Positions 53,434 to 63,402 are shown, numbered from the stretch's first letter. The stretch: 64,000 nt of DNA from an uncultured Ruminococcus sp. (GCA_900545285.1 UQYK01000003.1:5764-69763), one strand, 5' to 3'. Translations and numbers: made by a program. Notes: generated from the sequence alone by a model not told the origin.

Positions 53434-54111
53434 TCAGCTCAGCGGCTGGGTGGCAATTCCGTTTGCGTTGGCCCAGGTCTCAATGGCAGAGCCGGCAGGA
53501 CAGGTGATTGTAACGGCAAGGGGTGCGCTGCCTTCCACCAGTCCCCAGCGGTCATAGGCCAGAGAAGGGTTGGCAACTGTCAAACTGGTAAGGCTGGCAC
53601 AGCCGGTAAAGGCCTCTTCCAGCACAGTGGAAACGGCTTCCGGAAGGGTCAGACTGGTGAGGGCACTGCATCCGGCAAAGGCGGCACGGTCAATCTGTGC
53701 CACGGTTTCCGGGATGTTGATCGTAGTCAGCGAGCCGCAGTCCATAAAGGCACTTTCTCCGATTTCGGTCAGGCCATGGGGCAGGGTCACGTTGGTGAGA
53801 TCCCAGTTGGCTTCAAAGGCGTGATCTGCAATGGCGGAGACTACATAATTATCCAAGGTGGCCGGAATGTTCAGATCGGTATCTGTTCCGTTGTACCCGG
53901 TAATAGAAACGGTGCCGTCATCGTTCATCTGATAGTTGAATACATTTGTTTCCGGTGCGGTGTCACTGCTTGCTGCGGCGCTGCTTTCTGCCGCAGTTGT
54001 GCTGTCGGCAGATGAGCTGCTGCTTGTGTCATTGCCGCATCCGGCAGCGGTCACAGCGAACGCTGCCGTCAAAAGTGCAGCCCAGAGTGCTTTTTTCCAA
54101 AATTGTTTCAT
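53434..54111 (-). CDS. Leucine-rich-repeat (LRR_5/BspA-type) lipoprotein
   Basis: The 225-residue product has a signal peptide and lipobox AAGC near residue 22-25, a Ser/Ala/Thr-rich spacer, and then about four BspA-like leucine-rich repeats (IPATLDNYVVSAIADHAFEA..., LPHGLTEIGESAFMDC, IPETVAQIDRAAFAGC, LPEAVSTVLEEAFTGC). Such repeats mediate binding to proteins or polysaccharides at the surface. The gene is followed after 25 bases by another lipoprotein gene and preceded by typA. Confidence 0.88.
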   Translation of the reverse strand: MKQFWKKALWAALLTAAFAVTAAGCGNDTSSSSSADSTTAAESSAAASSDTAPETNVFNYQMNDDGTVSITGYNGTDTDLNIPATLDNYVVSAIADHAFEANWDLTNVTLPHGLTEIGESAFMDCGSLTTINIPETVAQIDRAAFAGCSALTSLTLPEAVSTVLEEAFTGCASLTSLTVANPSLAYDRWGLVEGSAPLAVTITCPAGSAIETWANANGIATQPLS

Positions 54112-54179
54112 GTTTGAATTCCTCTCTTGGACGGGGGAATACAGAATTCTGTCAGATAAAATAACAGATTCTGATGGAT

Positions 54180-56003
54180 TTACTTGATTTTTCCGCGCAT
54201 CTTTGCACGCTGCTGGTTGCTCAGAATCTGCTTGCGGATTCGCAGAGATTTCGGTGTGACCTCCAGCAGTTCATCGTCTGCCAGGAATTCCAGGCAGTCT
54301 TCCAGGCTCAGATTGCGGGGTGGTACCAGACGCAGTGCATCGTCACTGCCGCTGGCACGGGTATTGGTCAGGTGCTTCCGCTTGCAGACATTTACTACCA
54401 GGTCTTCTGCCTTGGGAGAAGCGCCGACAACCATGCCTTCATAAACCGAAACGCCTGCGCCGATAAACAGCGAGCCGCGCTCCTGGGCGTTAAACAGACC
54501 GTAGGTGACTGCTTCGCCGGTTTCAAAGGAAATCAGGGAACCAGTGCTGCGGCGGGGAATATCCCCCTTATACGGTGCATATTCATAGAATACGCTGCTC
54601 ATAATGCCTTCGCCCTTGGTGTCGGTCAGGAACTCACTCTTATAACCGAACAGACCACGGGACGGAATCAGGAATGTCAGACGGGTACGGCTGCCCTGGG
54701 GATGCATGTCCTGAAGCTCTGCCTTACGGGAACCCAGCTTTTCCATAACGGAACCTACACATTCCTCCGGCACGTCAATAGACAGCTCTTCAATCGGTTC
54801 ATACCGTTTGCCGTCTACTTCATGGTACAGGACACGAGGGGTAGAAACGCCCAGCTCATAGCCTTCCCGGCGCATATTTTCAATCAGAATGGACAGGTGC
54901 ATTTCACCTCTGCCGGCAACGCGGAATGCGTCTGTACTCTCGGTTTCGGTCACACGCAGAGAAACGTCCCGGAGCAGTTCCCGCATCAGACGGTCACGCA
55001 GCTGACGGGAGGTGACAAACTTGCCTTCCTGACCGGCAAATGGGCTGTCATTAACGCTGAATGTCATTTCCACAGTCGGCTCGCTGATCTTGGTGAACGG
55101 CAGCGGCTCGAAGCATTCCGGCGCACATACGGTGTCGCCGATGGAGATATTTTCAATACCGCTGATCCAGACGATGTCGCCTACAGTAGCAGACTCTGCC
55201 GGAACACGCTGCAAGCCCTGAATCTGGAGCAGGGAGACAATCTTGTTGCGGCGTGTGTTTTCCGGATCGTGATAATTGCCCAGCAGTACCTGCTGTCCCA
55301 CCTGGATGGTACCGCGCTCAATGCGGCCGATGCCGATTCTGCCTACATATTCATTATAGTCAATGGAGGAAATCAGCATCTGGAGCGGCTCGTCCGGGTT
55401 GCCCTCCGGCGGATTGACATAGGACATAATGGTATCAAACAGAGGCTTCAAATCCTTGCCTTCGCCGTGCGGCTCAAAGCTTGCCGTACCTGCACGGCCG
55501 GAGCAGTACAGGAACGGTGTGTTTTCCAGCTGCTCTTCGCTGGCATCCAGATCCATCAGCAGTTCCAGAACCTCATCTGCAATTTCATCCAGACGTGCGT
55601 CCGGACGGTCAATTTTGTTGACAACAACAATAATTTTCAGGTTCATTTCCAGTGCCTTGGACAGAACGAACCGTGTCTGCGGCATCGGGCCTTCTGCAGC
55701 ATCTACCAGCAGGATTGCGCCGTCTACCATACTGAGGACACGTTCTACCTCGCCGCCGAAGTCAGCGTGTCCCGGTGTGTCAATGATATTGATTTTGGTG
55801 TCGCCGTAGCGAACGGAGGTGTTCTTTGCCAGAATGGTAATGCCGCGCTCCCGTTCCAGGTCGTTGGAGTCCATGACACGTTCTGCGACTGCCTGGTTTT
55901 CCCGGAATACGCCGCCCTGCTTCAGCATTTCGTCTACCAGGGTTGTCTTGCCGTGGTCAACGTGGGCGATAATGGCAACATTTCTTAAATCTTCTCGTAC
56001 CAT
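54180..56003 (-). CDS. typA: Ribosome-associated translational GTPase TypA/BipA
   Basis: TypA is a ribosome-bound GTPase related to EF-G that supports ribosome assembly and stress tolerance. The 607-residue protein has G1 [10 protein letters not shown] near residue 16, G2 ERERGITI, G3 [12 protein letters not shown] and G4 NKIDRPDA, followed by the EF-Tu-like domain 2 and the BipA-specific C-terminal domain (about 480-600). An 8-bp hairpin (56030-56037 with 56049-56056) lies in its leader. Start ATG 56003. Confidence 0.97.
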   Translation of the reverse strand: MVREDLRNVAIIAHVDHGKTTLVDEMLKQGGVFRENQAVAERVMDSNDLERERGITILAKNTSVRYGDTKINIIDTPGHADFGGEVERVLSMVDGAILLVDAAEGPMPQTRFVLSKALEMNLKIIVVVNKIDRPDARLDEIADEVLELLMDLDASEEQLENTPFLYCSGRAGTASFEPHGEGKDLKPLFDTIMSYVNPPEGNPDEPLQMLISSIDYNEYVGRIGIGRIERGTIQVGQQVLLGNYHDPENTRRNKIVSLLQIQGLQRVPAESATVGDIVWISGIENISIGDTVCAPECFEPLPFTKISEPTVEMTFSVNDSPFAGQEGKFVTSRQLRDRLMRELLRDVSLRVTETESTDAFRVAGRGEMHLSILIENMRREGYELGVSTPRVLYHEVDGKRYEPIEELSIDVPEECVGSVMEKLGSRKAELQDMHPQGSRTRLTFLIPSRGLFGYKSEFLTDTKGEGIMSSVFYEYAPYKGDIPRRSTGSLISFETGEAVTYGLFNAQERGSLFIGAGVSVYEGMVVGASPKAEDLVVNVCKRKHLTNTRASGSDDALRLVPPRNLSLEDCLEFLADDELLEVTPKSLRIRKQILSNQQRAKMRGKIK

Positions 56004-56167
56004 AACTTCTCTTCCTCTTTCTCATGTCAGAGCATTCCAGTGTGCGGAGAATGCTCAGGATTTAAAAAGAACTGCCGTTTCTGTCTGAAAGCTTGCTCGC
56101 ATTTTGAGGCAGCTGACAAAAGGCACTTCTTTTTCTTGGTATCTACAAGACCATACACATGAAATCG

Positions 56168-56207
56168 AAAAAAAGAACAGGCAAACTCCCGAAGAGTCTG
56201 CCTGTTC
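56168..56207 (-). terminator. Terminator of the tRNA operon
   Basis: On the minus strand GAACAGGCA and ACT segments pair with AGT and TGCCTGTTC, followed by a run of T, directly after tRNA-Tyr. Confidence 0.9.
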
Positions 56208-56209
56208 TC

Positions 56210-56294
56210 TGGTGGGGGAGGACGGATTCGAACCATCGAAGCAAGAAGCAACAGATTTACAGTCTGCCCCCTTTGGCCACTCGGGAACTCCCCC
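56210..56294 (-). tRNA. tRNA-Tyr (anticodon GTA)
   Basis: A class II tRNA with a long variable arm. The acceptor stem GGGGGAG pairs with CTCCCCC, discriminator A, and CCA is encoded (56210-56212). The anticodon GTA (revcomp of TAC at 56258-56260) reads UAC/UAU. The T loop GTTCGAATC is intact. Confidence 0.95.
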
Positions 56295-56321
56295 AAATTA
56301 CATATGTAGGTTGTAGAATAT

Positions 56322-56397
56322 TGGAGCTGGTGGACGGACTCGAACCCCCGACCTGCTGATTACAAATCAGCTGCTCTACCAACTGAGCTACACCAGC
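56322..56397 (-). tRNA. tRNA-Thr (anticodon TGT)
   Basis: Cloverleaf with acceptor GCTGGTG pairing with CACCAGC, an encoded CCA (56322-56324), D arm AGCTCAGTTGGTAGAGC and anticodon loop TTTGTAA with anticodon TGT (revcomp of ACA at 56362-56364). It lies 27 bases upstream of tRNA-Tyr in the same transcript. Confidence 0.95.
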
Positions 56398-56412
56398 GCT
56401 GCAACGATAATT

Positions 56413-56441
56413 ATTATAGCACATGTCCACCCTACTGTCAA
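56413..56441 (-). promoter_or_regulatory. Promoter of the tRNA-Thr/tRNA-Tyr operon
   Basis: On the minus strand TTGACA (56441-56436) and TATAAT (56418-56413) have an exact 17-bp spacer. Confidence 0.85.
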
Positions 56442-56817
56442 GCATTTTATTTTTGAAATGTGATAAATAAAGTTTTGCGAATCCAAACAGACTAAAAGCA
56501 ACGTACAGTATACACATATTGCTCTGATGTATTCTTTTGAAAAAATAAAATAAAACCGAGCGAAAATCGGATCGTGTATAAAAAGCGCGAAAATCGTCTG
56601 CCTTTGCGGTGAAAATCCGCAAAAAAGTTCCAGAGGGGATGCAATTCTTCAAAGGCATATTCGCCTTATACATTATAATAGAAAAACAACAGCCGGAATG
56701 CCTTTTGGGGCTATATCGATACGCAAAAATGTCCCGGCTTTTCTGAAAAAAACATTTCTGCTTGTCGTTTGCTTCACATTTCAAACCATACTCACGCAAT
56801 TTTCACCAAAAAATCAG
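56442..56817. other. Intergenic region without recognised gene
   Basis: Roughly 375 bases between the tRNA promoter and the glmS promoter, AT-rich compared with the genes. I saw no convincing open frame, RNA gene or known regulatory element here. The open minus-strand frame that crosses it runs through the tRNAs and is spurious. Confidence 0.5.
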
Positions 56818-56846
56818 TTGCAATTCCTTCTTATTTGTGCTATAAT
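56818..56846 (+). promoter_or_regulatory. glmS promoter
   Basis: TTGCAA at 56818-56823 and TATAAT at 56841-56846 are spaced 17 bp, with TGC before the -10. Confidence 0.8.
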
Positions 56847-56860
56847 CTATAGTATGTGAC

Positions 56861-56896
56861 AGCCGGCCGCTTTTTCACGAACTGCCGGCTCCTTTT
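56861..56896 (+). promoter_or_regulatory. Hairpin in the glmS leader
   Basis: AGCCGGC (56861-56867) pairs with GCCGGCT (56884-56890) around a 16-base loop, followed by CCTTTT. It resembles a weak terminator or attenuator. No glmS ribozyme core was found in the short leader. Confidence 0.6.
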
Positions 56897-56921
56897 AAAA
56901 TGATGAAAGTGAGGCACGTTT

Positions 56922-58742
56922 ATGTGTGGAATTGTTGGATATGTAGGAAAACGAAATTGTACAGACGTTCTGATGAATGGTCTGTCCAAGCTGGAATACC
57001 GGGGTTATGATTCGGCCGGCATTGCTGTATTTGAAAACGGCAAAATCAAAGTTGCTAAGGCAAAGGGCCGTCTGCAAAACCTGGAAGACCGTATGGAACA
57101 GAATGGCCGTCCTGCTGGTTTTGTGGGAATCGGTCACACCCGGTGGGCTACCCACGGGGAACCGTCTGACCTGAACGCCCATCCCCACAGCGGCGGCAGA
57201 GTTACCATTGTCCATAACGGCATTATCGAGAACTATAAGGAACTCAAGGATCACCTGGCATCCAAGGGTGTGACCTTTGCCAGCGATACCGATACAGAGG
57301 TTGTGGCAAAGCTGCTGGATTATCGCTATAACGGCAGCCCCATTCAGACCATTTCTGAGGTGATCCGGGATCTGGAAGGCTCCTATTCCCTGGGTATTCT
57401 GTTTGCCGATCATCCGGATCAGGTTTATGCAGTGCGTTGTGAAAGCCCTCTGATTGTGGGTGTCGGTGACGGCGAAAGCTTCATTGCATCTGACGTGCCG
57501 GCAATTATTGAGTACACCCGAAATTATTATCTGCTGGAGCATGATGAAATCGCTGTGCTGGGCAAGGACGGCGTGCACATTTATGACGTATTCGGTCAGC
57601 TGGTGGAAAAAGAACTGAAAACCGCTGACTGGGATGTAGAGGCCATCGGAAAGGGTGGCTATGCTCACTTTATGCTGAAAGAAATCCACGAGCAGCCGGC
57701 TGCAATCCGGAACACCATTTCTGCCCGGATTCAGGATGGCCTGCCGAATCTGGAAGAATGCGGCATCACACCGGAGGTGCTGCGCAGCTTCCGGCATATT
57801 CAGGTTGTTGCCTGCGGTACTGCAATGCATGCCGGCACAGTAGGAAAATATGTCATTGAAAAGCTGGCACGTGTCCCGGTAACAGTGGATATTGCCTCCG
57901 AGTTCCGCTATCGGGAACCGCTGGTGGGTGAGGGCGACCTGGTCATTATCATTTCTCAGTCCGGTGAAACCGCAGACAGTCTGGCAGCAATGCGTCTGGC
58001 AAAGTCCCTGGGTGCAAAGACACTGGCCATTGTAAACGCTATGGGCAGCTCTATTGCACGGGAAGCAGATATGCTGATCTACACCCATGCCGGTCCGGAA
58101 ATTGCCGTGGCTTCTACGAAGGCGTACATGGTGCAGATTGCAGTGATGTATCTGTTTGCGTTTGAACTGGCGCTGGCAGTGGGCAAGATTGATGCGGATG
58201 AGTGCCGCCGCCTGGTAAAGCTGCTGGAACAGACACCAGACACCATTTCTGAGATTCTGGAGCACAAGGAGCAGACACAGTATATTGCTTCCTCTCTGAT
58301 TACCGCAGACAGCCTGCTGTACATCGGACGCGGTCTGGACTATGCCCTCAGCATGGAAGGCTCCCTGAAGCTGAAGGAGATCTCCTACATTCACTCTGAG
58401 TCTTATGCTGCCGGGGAACTGAAACACGGTACCATCTCTCTGATTACAGAGAATATGCCGGTCATTGCAGTTGCAACACAGACAGCACTCCGGGAAAAGA
58501 CCATCAGTAACATTAAAGAAGTAAAAGCACGCGGTGCGCGCGTAATTCTCATTTGCCGGGAAAATGACACCGTTGATCCGGATGCAGTGGATCTGAAATT
58601 CGGCCTGCCGGAATTCGATGATCTGCTGATGCCGATGATTGCCGTAGTACCGCTTCAGCTGATTGCCTACTACACTTCTGTACTAAAGGGTAATGATGTG
58701 GATAAGCCGCGGAACCTGGCAAAATCTGTAACTGTGGAATAA
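56922..58742 (+). CDS. glmS: Glutamine-fructose-6-phosphate aminotransferase
   Basis: GlmS converts fructose-6-phosphate and glutamine to glucosamine-6-phosphate, feeding cell wall synthesis. The N-terminus MCGIVGYVG supplies the catalytic Cys2 of the amidotransferase domain, with the family blocks TRWATHG and SHPHSGG-like NAHPHSGGRVTIVHNGIIENY. Two SIS sugar-isomerase domains (about 280-600) contain SQSGETADSLAAMR and SYAAGELKHGTISLI, ending KPRNLAKSVTVE. The 606-residue length is standard. GlmS and MurA both feed peptidoglycan precursor synthesis. Confidence 0.98.
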   Translation: MCGIVGYVGKRNCTDVLMNGLSKLEYRGYDSAGIAVFENGKIKVAKAKGRLQNLEDRMEQNGRPAGFVGIGHTRWATHGEPSDLNAHPHSGGRVTIVHNGIIENYKELKDHLASKGVTFASDTDTEVVAKLLDYRYNGSPIQTISEVIRDLEGSYSLGILFADHPDQVYAVRCESPLIVGVGDGESFIASDVPAIIEYTRNYYLLEHDEIAVLGKDGVHIYDVFGQLVEKELKTADWDVEAIGKGGYAHFMLKEIHEQPAAIRNTISARIQDGLPNLEECGITPEVLRSFRHIQVVACGTAMHAGTVGKYVIEKLARVPVTVDIASEFRYREPLVGEGDLVIIISQSGETADSLAAMRLAKSLGAKTLAIVNAMGSSIAREADMLIYTHAGPEIAVASTKAYMVQIAVMYLFAFELALAVGKIDADECRRLVKLLEQTPDTISEILEHKEQTQYIASSLITADSLLYIGRGLDYALSMEGSLKLKEISYIHSESYAAGELKHGTISLITENMPVIAVATQTALREKTISNIKEVKARGARVILICRENDTVDPDAVDLKFGLPEFDDLLMPMIAVVPLQLIAYYTSVLKGNDVDKPRNLAKSVTVE

Positions 58743-58768
58743 TGCAGCATAAGGGAAGGTGTTTTGGA

Positions 58769-60088
58769 ATGAAACAAACAAAAATTGCTTGCACACTGGC
58801 AGCAGCGCTGACACTGGGCTGCCTTGCACTGCCGTATGGTGGCAGCGTCTCTGCGGAAGAAGCAGATGACGCTGTTGCAATTGCAGAAACAGCAGAGAGC
58901 AGTGCAGTTGACAGCAGCGAAGACAGCTTGATTTCAGAGGACGACCTGAATTCAGAAGAATCGGCAGAAACCTTTACCAGCGGTGACTATACCTATACAC
59001 TGACAACACAGGGAACAGTCTGCCTGACCAAGTACAGCGGCTCGGATACGGAGCTGGTCATTCCGGATCAGCTGGACGGAAAGGATGTTACGGAACTCGG
59101 CGGCGGCATTTTTGCCGGAAAGAGCAGCATTACTGCAATTACACTGCCGAAAAAGCTGGACACCATCAACGATTCCTGCTTTTACGGGTGCGCTTCTCTG
59201 GAAACCTTTCAGGTTCCGGCAGAGAACACCGCTTTTACGGTAAATAACGGCATTCTGTTTTCCGCAGACGGAACAGATCTGATCTGCTATCCGCCGGCTT
59301 ATACCCAGACTTCTTATGTGATTCCGGACGGTGTCGCAGAGATCTGGTCTTCTGCATTTGCCAATACCAAGCTGACTGCGGTAACGTTCCCGGACGGCTT
59401 GCTGTACATTGACGACTGGGCATTTTCCTATGCCGCACTGGAAAGCCTGGAACTGCCGGATTCACTGCTGGAAATCGGCCAGGACGCATTTGCCTATTGT
59501 GAAGGGCTGACAGATGTTGCTTTTCCGTCAAGCCTGGAGCTGATTGAAGCAGAAGCCTTTGCGGCCTGTGAGAACCTGACGAATATCTCCCTGCCGGACG
59601 GCCTGCAAACAGTGCAGATGTCCGCCTTTGCCGGAACAGGACTCAAAGAAGTCACCATTCCGTCCAGCGTGCAGGAAATCGGATTTGCTGCCTTCGGTTA
59701 TGAAGTGGATACTGTAACACCAGTGGAAGACTTCGTCATTTACGGCGAAGTCGGATCACAGGCACAGAGCTATTGCACTGCGTCTGATGAAGAAAACAAC
59801 TATGAAAACCACTTTACCTTCCGCAGCGTCATGTCTGAGTCCGTAGACGAACCGGAAAAGACGGTGCAGGTGGAGAAAAAAGAGCAAAGCGCCTTCCAGA
59901 AATATGGCAAGTGGATTCTGATAGGCGTGGGCATTCTGATTGTCCTGGCGGCCGGCATCCTTTTGATGATCAGCGGCGGCAGGGGAAAAAAGAAGGCCAG
60001 TGCAGAAAAAAAGGCAGAAACGGAAAAAACAGAGAAATCAGCGGAAAAGGATACTGCTGATTCCACAGCGGATAAGGACGCAGAATAA
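58769..60088 (+). CDS. LRR_5 (BspA-like) membrane protein 1
   Basis: The 439-residue product has a signal peptide (1 to about 28), an acidic Ser/Glu spacer, about eight BspA-type leucine-rich repeats (units such as IPDGVAEIWSSAFANTKLTAV and LPDSLLEIGQDAFAYCEGLTDV) to near residue 330, then a C-terminal membrane helix (KWILIGVGILIVLAAGILLMI) and a Lys/Glu-rich tail likely inside the cell. This gives a surface protein with extracellular repeats. It follows glmS by 26 bases and is coupled to the next LRR gene by a one-base overlap (60088). Confidence 0.9.
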   Translation: MKQTKIACTLAAALTLGCLALPYGGSVSAEEADDAVAIAETAESSAVDSSEDSLISEDDLNSEESAETFTSGDYTYTLTTQGTVCLTKYSGSDTELVIPDQLDGKDVTELGGGIFAGKSSITAITLPKKLDTINDSCFYGCASLETFQVPAENTAFTVNNGILFSADGTDLICYPPAYTQTSYVIPDGVAEIWSSAFANTKLTAVTFPDGLLYIDDWAFSYAALESLELPDSLLEIGQDAFAYCEGLTDVAFPSSLELIEAEAFAACENLTNISLPDGLQTVQMSAFAGTGLKEVTIPSSVQEIGFAAFGYEVDTVTPVEDFVIYGEVGSQAQSYCTASDEENNYENHFTFRSVMSESVDEPEKTVQVEKKEQSAFQKYGKWILIGVGILIVLAAGILLMISGGRGKKKASAEKKAETEKTEKSAEKDTADSTADKDAE

Positions 60089-61590
60089 TGCAAAAACATT
60101 GGAAACAATGGGCGGCAGTGGGATGCGCCCTGTCCGTGTTCTGGCTCTGTCCGCTGCATGCGGCGGCAGAAGCACAGACAAACGGGGAAGAGTCCTCAGA
60201 CAGCGGCATCTCTATTGATACATCCGGAGACGAAAAATATGACGTGTTCACCTATCGGTCGAATGCAGACGGCAGTCTGACCATCACTTCCTGTGATACA
60301 TCTGCTTCCAGCGCAGAAATTCCCGGAGAAATCGAGGGAAAGACTGTGACGGCAATCGGAGACGCGGCCTTTATGAGCTGTAGCATGCTGACATCGGTAA
60401 CCATTCCAGACAGCGTGACGACAATCGGCGAGAGCGCCTTTTCCTCCTGTTCTGTGCTGGGGAATGTTACGCTCCCGGACGGTGTTCTGACGCTGGGAGA
60501 CGGTGCCTTTGAATCCTGCACGGCTCTGCAAACTGTAACCCTGCCGGATTCCCTGGAAAAAATTCCGCAGGCCGCGTTTTATCAGTGCGAGCAGCTGAGC
60601 TCTGTTCAGATTCCGGATTCCATAACGGAAATCGGGAATGAGGCGTTTTACAGCTGCACTAAGCTGAGTGTGGTTACACTCCCGGAGCATCTGACCTCTA
60701 TCGGAGAATATGCTTTCCAGAACTGTCAGCTGCTGACAGAGGCGGCGATTCCGGCTTCCTGTACCGCCATCGGCAACTATGCCTTTGACGGATGTCAGGC
60801 GCTGCGCGCTTTTTCCGTGGCAGAAGGCAACACGTCCTTTTCTGCGCCGGACGGCGTGCTGTATACCGCAGACGGCGAGACACTGATCCGCTATCCGGAG
60901 GCACGGGAAGAGACAGGCTATGTGGTAGCAGATACCTGTAAAACGCTGGCAGACTGGAGCTTTATTGGCTCAATGACGCTGGAACAGCTGGATTTGGGCA
61001 ATGTAACCCAGATCGGAGAGGACTGCTTCTATTATTGCACCGCGCTGAAAGAAATTACCATTCCGGAGGGCGTAACAGAACTGCCCGGCGCTGTATTCGG
61101 CTATTGCCTGGCACTGCAAAAGGTAGAACTGCCCTCTTCTATGAAAGCACTGGGAGATCACTGCTTTTACGCCTGCACGAAACTGGAGTCAATCACGATT
61201 CCGGAAGGTGTATCCAAATTGGGTGACCAATGCTTCTACAACTGTGTGGCACTGCTGGATCTGACGCTTCCGTCTACTATTACCGAAGTTGGAGATCAGG
61301 CACTGGGGTACTACGTCTCCGCAGAAAACAGCCAGACAGAGCGCATTGGAAAGCTGCGGGTACACAATGCCGGAAGCAATGCCGTTCAGAAATATCTGCG
61401 GCACTGGAAATCCGGCGTATATCGGGGATGGATCATTGCCGGGGTTATCATTCTGGTGGCTGCCGGCGCAGTGACAGCGCTCGTTCTGGTGCACCGCAGC
61501 CGCAATCGGATTCGCCCTGCCAGCCGCCAGACCGCGCCTGCAAAGGGGAATGCGGCTAAAAAACGCAGAAAGGAATCAAAAAAATCATGA
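60088..61590 (+). CDS. LRR_5 (BspA-like) membrane protein 2
   Basis: The 500-residue paralogue has a signal peptide (to about AAAEA), then about twelve leucine-rich repeats of the form IPDSVTTIGESAFSSCSVLGNVTLPDG, each with a conserved central G(E/D)xAFxxC pattern, and a C-terminal membrane helix (GWIIAGVIILVAAGAVTALVLV) with a basic tail. It is translationally coupled on both sides: one base with protein 1, four bases (61587-61590) with protein 3. A triplet of coupled surface LRR genes in one operon suggests joint function, for example a complex or alternative adhesins. Confidence 0.9.
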   Translation: MQKHWKQWAAVGCALSVFWLCPLHAAAEAQTNGEESSDSGISIDTSGDEKYDVFTYRSNADGSLTITSCDTSASSAEIPGEIEGKTVTAIGDAAFMSCSMLTSVTIPDSVTTIGESAFSSCSVLGNVTLPDGVLTLGDGAFESCTALQTVTLPDSLEKIPQAAFYQCEQLSSVQIPDSITEIGNEAFYSCTKLSVVTLPEHLTSIGEYAFQNCQLLTEAAIPASCTAIGNYAFDGCQALRAFSVAEGNTSFSAPDGVLYTADGETLIRYPEAREETGYVVADTCKTLADWSFIGSMTLEQLDLGNVTQIGEDCFYYCTALKEITIPEGVTELPGAVFGYCLALQKVELPSSMKALGDHCFYACTKLESITIPEGVSKLGDQCFYNCVALLDLTLPSTITEVGDQALGYYVSAENSQTERIGKLRVHNAGSNAVQKYLRHWKSGVYRGWIIAGVIILVAAGAVTALVLVHRSRNRIRPASRQTAPAKGNAAKKRRKESKKS

Positions 61591-63338
61591 GTCGATCCAG
61601 GAATTCCAAATGTTTTTCACGCATTGCTGTCGGTGCAGCTGCCATTTTGCTGGGAGCGAGTCTTTGCCTGTCCACCACAGGCGGCACTACGGCAGTTCTG
61701 GCTGCAGAAAGCAGCAGCAGTACGCCGGAGAGCAGCACCGATGACAGCAGTACTTTTGATGATGGTACGCTGACCTATAAAATTCTGAACAGCAAAGAGG
61801 TTTCTGTTGCCAAGTGTGACGCTTCGGCAACACATGTCAGCGTCATGCCGGAAATCGATGGTTATATTGTAACGCAGATCGGAGACGAAGCATTTGCCAA
61901 CTGCACCAGCTTGCAGGCAGTTTCAATCCCCACATCAGTGACTACACTGGGAGACGGCGCGTTCTACGGCTGTACCGCGCTGGAAACTGTAAGCCTGCCG
62001 GACGGTGTCACCGATTTGCCGGACGGCGTGTTCTGCGGATGCAGCTCCCTGAAAGAACTAAAACTGGGAAATGCTGTGCAGAGCATTGGCGATATGGCAT
62101 TTGCCTACTGTACCGCGCTGACGGAAATCAGTCTGCCGGATACGCTGGAAACCCTGTCCGACCGGGTGTTCTATTCCTGTACTGCTCTGGAATCGGTTTC
62201 CATTCCGGAAAAAGTGACGGAACTGGGCGGTTATACGTTTTATAACTGTGCTTCTTTGAAGGAATTTACCATTCCAAAAACTCTGGAAGATATGGGACAG
62301 CTGACATTTCTGGGCTGTCAGAGCATGGACACCATTACGGTAGAGGACGGCAATCCGACCTATACGGTAAAGGATAACGTGCTGTACAATACCGACCAAG
62401 ATATCCTGTATTATTACCCGGCCGGCCGGGAAGACACCACATTTGCAATTCCGGACGATGTTCTGGTGGTATATGCCGGCGCATTCTTTATGTCCCGGAA
62501 TCTGACCGAGGTGACATTTGGTGCCAAGACACAGTATATCGGAGAAATGGCGTTTGATTTCTGCGACGCGCTGAAAACGCTGACCATTCCGGAAACGGTT
62601 ACAGCCATTAAGGACAACGCATTTTCCTATTGTTCCAGCCTGGAAACACTGACCTTTTCCGGCGCAGACGATGTGGACAGCGATGCAGACAAGGCACTGG
62701 AAATCGGAGATTTCTCCTTCTTCGCCTGCGAAAAGCTTATGGATGCCCGTCTGCCCAAGCGTGTCAGCAGCATTGGCAAATATGCCTTTGGCTGCACCTT
62801 GTGGAGTGATGGGGACTCCGAGTCCTCTGTTGCCGTAGAAACCAATGACGGAAGCTCGCTGTCTGTAAAGGCGGTAGACGGCTTCCTGCTGACTGGTTAT
62901 ACCGGTGCAGCTGCGGATTATGCAAAGTCCTGCGACCTGAAACTTAATTTCAAGTCGCTGAATTTTGACTGGGCACGTCTGGTGTTCTACGTGGGCATTT
63001 GTGCAGCAGCACTGGCAGTTGTGTTTATTGCCGTGCGGATCGTTCGCCACAACATGATGACAGCAGAGGAAAAGAAGGCACTGGCTGCGGCACAGGCTGA
63101 ACAGAAGGTTCCGCTGTCACAGCGCGGCGATTCCGATAAAGCAGAAATGCCGGATGCAGAACCGGATGACGGTTACCGGAGTATTCTGGCAGATGACGAG
63201 GATGAGGAAGATGCCGCAGAGGCAGTTCCACAGTATGAAGATACCATTTCTCATAGTCAACTGCATCAGATCGGACATGCATCTTTGGAAGAATCGGGAG
63301 ATGTCGGAGAACAGAAGGCTGCGGAAGATCAGAAGTAA
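61587..63338 (+). CDS. LRR_5 (BspA-like) membrane protein 3
   Basis: The 583-residue product has a signal peptide, a Ser/Thr-rich spacer (SSSSTPESSTDDSS), about eleven leucine-rich repeats, a membrane helix (LVFYVGICAAALAVVFIAVRIV near residue 470) and a longer cytoplasmic tail of about 100 residues rich in Asp/Glu (ADDEDEEDAAEAV). The larger acidic tail distinguishes it from the two upstream paralogues. A terminator follows, so it ends the glmS-LRR transcription unit. Confidence 0.9.
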   Translation: MSRSRNSKCFSRIAVGAAAILLGASLCLSTTGGTTAVLAAESSSSTPESSTDDSSTFDDGTLTYKILNSKEVSVAKCDASATHVSVMPEIDGYIVTQIGDEAFANCTSLQAVSIPTSVTTLGDGAFYGCTALETVSLPDGVTDLPDGVFCGCSSLKELKLGNAVQSIGDMAFAYCTALTEISLPDTLETLSDRVFYSCTALESVSIPEKVTELGGYTFYNCASLKEFTIPKTLEDMGQLTFLGCQSMDTITVEDGNPTYTVKDNVLYNTDQDILYYYPAGREDTTFAIPDDVLVVYAGAFFMSRNLTEVTFGAKTQYIGEMAFDFCDALKTLTIPETVTAIKDNAFSYCSSLETLTFSGADDVDSDADKALEIGDFSFFACEKLMDARLPKRVSSIGKYAFGCTLWSDGDSESSVAVETNDGSSLSVKAVDGFLLTGYTGAAADYAKSCDLKLNFKSLNFDWARLVFYVGICAAALAVVFIAVRIVRHNMMTAEEKKALAAAQAEQKVPLSQRGDSDKAEMPDAEPDDGYRSILADDEDEEDAAEAVPQYEDTISHSQLHQIGHASLEESGDVGEQKAAEDQK

Positions 63339-63357
63339 ATCCAACATATTTTTAGGG

Positions 63358-63402
63358 AAAACCGCAGTAAAGATTTGTGTTTTAATCTGTGCTGCGGTTT
63401 TT
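63358..63402 (+). terminator. Terminator after the LRR operon
   Basis: AAAACCGCAG (63358-63367) pairs with CTGCGGTTTT (63392-63401), with an inner AGATT/AATCT stem, followed by T. Confidence 0.85.

Noticed and set aside
54174..55988. 604-codon open frame on the + strand antisense to typA
   Set aside because: The opposite strand encodes TypA with every family motif. The antisense protein is rich in His, Cys and Gln and has no family resemblance; it is a codon-bias shadow.
56257..56799. 180-codon minus-strand frame upstream of the tRNAs
   Set aside because: It reads through both tRNA genes and their promoter and has no family resemblance.
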